This document shows positions 60,267 to 64,000 of a stretch of 64,000 bases of DNA, one piece after another. The stretch is taken from assembly GCA_031310005.1 (NCBI GenBank), contig CM062382.1:1364001-1428000 (forward strand). The letters are read 5' to 3'. This DNA is from Dactylellina haptotyla. Lineage: Eukaryota > Ascomycota > Orbiliomycetes > Orbiliales > Orbiliaceae. A program made the position numbers and the translations under genes. A model generated the notes under the pieces. That model was not told where the DNA came from and did not search any database. It saw nothing but the letters and a program-made list of their open reading frames with translations. Every line of letters starts with the position of its first letter. Within the stretch, counting starts at the first letter, position 1.

Positions 60267-63200
60267 CTATGGGAAATACCTGTTAAGGGCATGTTAGCTG
60301 CTTTTCTGACTATATACTGATTCTTATGACATACCTCGGCTTATCAAAAACATGGTATTGGTGACCTCTTACTCCCTCGCCATTGAACTGTGCGGGAAAT
60401 CGATAGCCTTCGGGAACTTCAGATTCATCAATCTGGTCTTCCGATGACTCCTTTCCACCAACGATAAACTTGCCAACCTATGGAAAACGTTTTAGGATTA
60501 GTGGTTTAGATATTAGATTGATTTTTCTCCCCGACAATATCTTACCTGGAGTTCCGTGTCTGTGATAGACGATCTGCTAACTCTAGCATAGCCAACTCGG
60601 TGCAAGCCTCTGTACAAGATGTACTCGCACCATCTGTCCCAATCTGTGGCATCTATGTCTTTCATTCTGCTTTCCTCACTCACGTAGTTATTGTAATTTC
60701 CCTTCTTCGGCTTTGTAACGAGATAGCTGAGTAATATCAGCGGCCGAGGGCTATCTCCCATCAGCTTGCTGATGCCTAAGCTCTGCAATCTGCGGTCCTC
60801 GACGTCTTCCTCCTGGCCGCTGTGGAATACAAGAACATCAACCATGGTTCCATACATGTCAAGGGTAGCGAGGATCGCAGGTGCAAGTTCTCCAACTGGG
60901 GATGGGAGTAGATGATGGGTCGAATTGACGATGGGGAATTTGGATAGCAAAGCCGCTCCCCAAGTGTGCTTGTTAGGTCCTGGTCCAAAGTCCGCGTACA
61001 TTCCAAGATCTTCTGCAAGGAATTGGGTCATATCGCGGTTTCCCATGATGATACGCTGCAAGTCGGACTCCAAAAGCCCGACGACATCCAACTCCATTTC
61101 CTTGATAAGGTCTCGCATCCTGCGCTCGGAGGACCACATATCATTGTCTAAGGCAAAGTGGACGGTCCAGATTCCTGCAGTAACCATCTTCTCCTTCTCG
61201 TGGTATGGTTTGTAGTCGTAGCGAGGGAAGCGGAGATATGCAGTCGAAATGGCGAGAAGTTCTAGGCCCGCGAGCGTATAGACAAAGTATGATCTTGACG
61301 TTCTTTTAAGACCACCAAAATCGCTCTTGGGTTTCGCCGCAGGACCCGAATTTGCAGAGTTCCTCATAGTAACCGAGAGTCCAACGCCAATGAGTCCCAT
61401 CATGATGGTCATCACAAGCCATGTTCGTTCACGGAGGAGGAAGCCACCCGGGACGAAAGCGTATGCGACAACCCAAACGTGTGCTAGAACAAGGAGATTG
61501 TACACCATGAATCCAGTCCCAAAGGTCGAGCCAGGAGGATAGCGGGCGCATGACTGAATAAAAGATGGTGTGATAGCCATCAAGTAGACAGTAAGAACGA
61601 GAGCCCCATAGTATCCCCACCAACCATGGAACGATTGTAAGAAGGCGGCCCCAATGCAGCCAACAATGTAAAAAATCGGACTAGTCGCAAGTTCTTGCTT
61701 AGCAATGCTGATCAGGAACCCACAACCCATAGCGATGATCGTGTAAGCACCATGAGGGGCTGCTAGTGGTCCTTTCACGGGGTAACCATCCCAAACCCAC
61801 GTAATCATAGTGCTAGAATCAGATAGAAGCGAGTGCAAAGCAAAAAGCAAGCCACCAAAGCCAACTGCTGCCAGGTATTGCGAGCCGTCCCTGCCGGAAT
61901 ACATTGTAGTATCGACAGCCGGTCTAGAGGTTTGACGGAAGTGGGTTCTTGCGATAGCAAGAGCTGCAAGAGCCAGTCCTACTTTATTCCAGCCGCCGTT
62001 TATAGAATTCATCAGTGGCCAAATTGGATTGTTGGTTTGGTTCGCAAACTTAGCGATACTGGACATGATAAGCCCGAGTGAGAATGCTGATGTTTTCATG
62101 TCGAACTTGTTGGTGGTGCTCTCCAGGCTGAAGTTCGCGGCCCACGCTAGACAGGCGAAAAATAAACCTGTCGTTGTCAAGAAGAGACGAATTTCAGGTG
62201 TGACAAAGAAGAAAGCGATAAGCGTGGTTAGGGATCCGACGTATACGACTGGTAGATTCGAAAATACAAGTCTTCTCAGGGGTCTGGCGCAAAGGAGGTA
62301 CGGGGAGATAGTGGCTAGGATCGCAACTTCGTAACCAGAAATACCCATGTGCCACAAAGGAAAGTCTAAACATGGTTAGCTTTGCGGAATCAATTTAGTG
62401 AGACCAAGGTTCACGTACACCAGACGACAACTCCTAGCGATGTCAGGATGGACCAAAAGGCGAACTATCGTGAATTAGCACCGTCACGTCAGAAGGTATC
62501 GTTGGCGTAGAGCATACTCCGAGGTAAACATCACTCAGTGTATCAACCATCGCAGTCCACGAAAAGGCGTTGGCGAACTCTTGAGCCAATGGTTGCTTTG
62601 CTTTCCTACAGCCAGACGTCAACATCCCTCTAATCACCAAAATAATTTGATATCAACTGGAATATGTTTGCTTACTTTAGGTCCTCATCATAAGCACCGG
62701 CCAACTGAGTGGTTCTATATCTCACCAACGTTTCACTTTTAGAGTATATTCTTGTTGGTAAAAATGCTTTTCTACAACAGCTTCTAGGGTATATAGGACT
62801 GAATCAGACATAGAAGTATTCTACATCACATACCCTTTGTTGAAAGTCTTAGTGTCAACAAGACGTAGCTCAAAGCCTTCAAAGTCAAGCGCGGTAACAG
62901 CATCAAATCCCACGTCATATAATATAAGAGACCATTCGAAGAAAGCATAGATTGTGTAAGCTGTATCGTGCTGTTAGCTTTTTTTTGTACGTTTATTGGC
63001 TAGTATTGAGCCTAAACCAACATACCTCCAGGGACTCTATGAACCTTGTGCTGAATAAAGTAGTAGATCAAGGGTACCAGGGTACCGAAAAATAGACCTG
63101 CGAGGATCTTCCGATACTTGACAGCCTTGGCGTTGGCTGGCGAAGTCGCGAGACATCCAAGCGTCCACGGCAGGGTCAGGACGAGGTATGAGATCATAAA

Positions 63201-63992
63201 GATATCGTGCCAATCATGATCGTCAGTAGAGGTGATGTAGACCCAGCCGCCGCAGAGTAATGTTCGCGCAATCCCTGTAAAGGCGACAAATTTTGGCAGT
63301 GAAGAACCGGGTCTGGCCGTGAGGTAGTACCATAGCAGAACAAGGAGGAACCGAGGTCCTATCCCGTAGTATCATCAGTCTAGTCCGTCGAGGAGGAGAT
63401 CCGGTGAGGCGTACCCGATGTCAAGGCGATGCAGATCTGGAAGACCGATCGTTCCGGATAGCGATCACCAATGGTTGCCGACACGGATGGGAACCACTCT
63501 TGCGGATAGCCCTATCAACTCGATTGTTAGGCCCAATGGTATAGCGGTCCAACGGGAAGCGTGCTGCGAGAGCTCACGTAATATTCATTCTTGACGATTT
63601 TATGGAAATGCAGGTTTCTAAATTTTGGGTATCCTAATCAGCGACGATAGTCCTCAGTCACGCAGTGGGGGTTATCCGAGACTCCGTACACTCCCACGAT
63701 CAATGCTCCGATAAACCCCACTATCCCGATAATAAAGCATCAGTCCAATCGCGTTTCTACTATTGACAGAGTGGACAGTTGAGAGGAGGCGTATCTCGTA
63801 CAGTAAGCGAGCACAGTGTGCGTATGTGATATGTATTTCCCGTTTAGCTGTCACACGCGAGGGCTGTCAGCATGAAGTTCGTTTTCACCAGCAGTATCAC
63901 ACCAAAAAGCAAAATAGAGAGGAAAAGAAACGGGTTGACCGAGAAAAGTGACGACTTACGGAGATCACAGTGCTTCCTTCTTTGTCCTTCAT
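60267..63992 (-). CDS. CWH43: CWH43 GPI-anchor lipid-remodelling protein
   Basis: Thirteen exons in phase give 963 residues, the usual size. From the 5' end: 63992-63960, 63847-63802, 63720-63690, 63617-63578, 63511-63415, 63358-63026, 62960-62834, 62750-62676, 62605-62518, 62464-62419, 62365-60546, 60477-60335, 60279-60267. Yeast Cwh43 replaces diacylglycerol with ceramide on GPI anchors in the ER. The N-terminal Frag1/DRAM/Sfk1 domain is clear ([68 protein letters not shown]). Then come about ten membrane segments and an endonuclease/exonuclease/phosphatase-like lumenal domain ([20 protein letters not shown] ... [17 protein letters not shown]), ending [10 protein letters not shown]. The first exon (11 codons, [11 protein letters not shown]) and exon 2 are the least certain, being tiny. 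Whether a further upstream ATG exists beyond the window is unknown. Confidence 0.93.
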
Positions 63993-64000
63993 GCCTTCAG

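Overview
The window reads as nuclear DNA of a filamentous ascomycete (Pezizomycotina; Leotiomycetes-like is my best guess from the protein flavour, not proven). Genes have short introns (mostly 57-81 nt) with GTRNGT-type donors and CTAAC/CTGAC-like branch points. The families present include a cerato-platanin, a GH115 glucuronidase, an inositol phosphorylceramide synthase, CWH43 and a NAB3 homologue. All gene models were built by hand from splice signals and codon-phase arithmetic. No rRNA, complete tRNA, CRISPR array or virus-like element was recognised.

Layout. 1-12.5 kb: a thioredoxin-fold AhpC/TSA-like (PRXL2-type) protein (+), an amino-acid permease of the YAT/GAP1 type (-), then about 7 kb with almost no coding signal apart from a small candidate mitochondrial-type gene or gene relic at 6.8-7.2 kb that carries three 18-bp tandem repeats. 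12.5-25.3 kb: a secreted cerato-platanin (-), a 1010-residue coiled-coil protein (+) and a five-exon secreted GH115 xylan alpha-glucuronidase (+). 25.7-31 kb: a small membrane protein with a twin CX9C cysteine pattern (+), a six-exon RRM-like protein (+) and a single-pass membrane protein with a poly-Asn stalk (+). 33.2-39.5 kb: a secreted protein of the fungal family misnamed 'ribosomal protein s17' (+), a mitochondrial GGQ peptide-release-type protein (-) and NAB3 (+).

39.5-46.1 kb is a 6.6-kb gene-poor stretch ahead of AUR1 (46.1-47.8 kb, +). 49.2-64 kb is gene-dense: a LETM1-like ribosome-binding-domain protein (-), a disordered protein (+) whose 3' end overlaps the split start codon of prefoldin subunit 3 (+), two tandem large PPR-like or organelle-type proteins (+), and the 13-exon CWH43 gene (-), whose first exon lies at the window's right edge.

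Functional themes. Several products probably act in mitochondria (GGQ release/rescue factor, LETM1-like protein, two PPR-like proteins, perhaps the twin CX9C protein). AUR1 and CWH43 both act in ceramide-containing lipid and GPI-anchor metabolism. The cerato-platanin, GH115 enzyme and S17-like protein are secreted and fit a plant-associated or saprotrophic fungus. I see no obvious gene cluster or defence system. The most unusual items are the prefoldin-3 start codon split by an intron inside an overlapping upstream reading frame, the membrane-anchored twin CX9C protein, and two tRNA-like/hairpin elements that may be SINE remnants.
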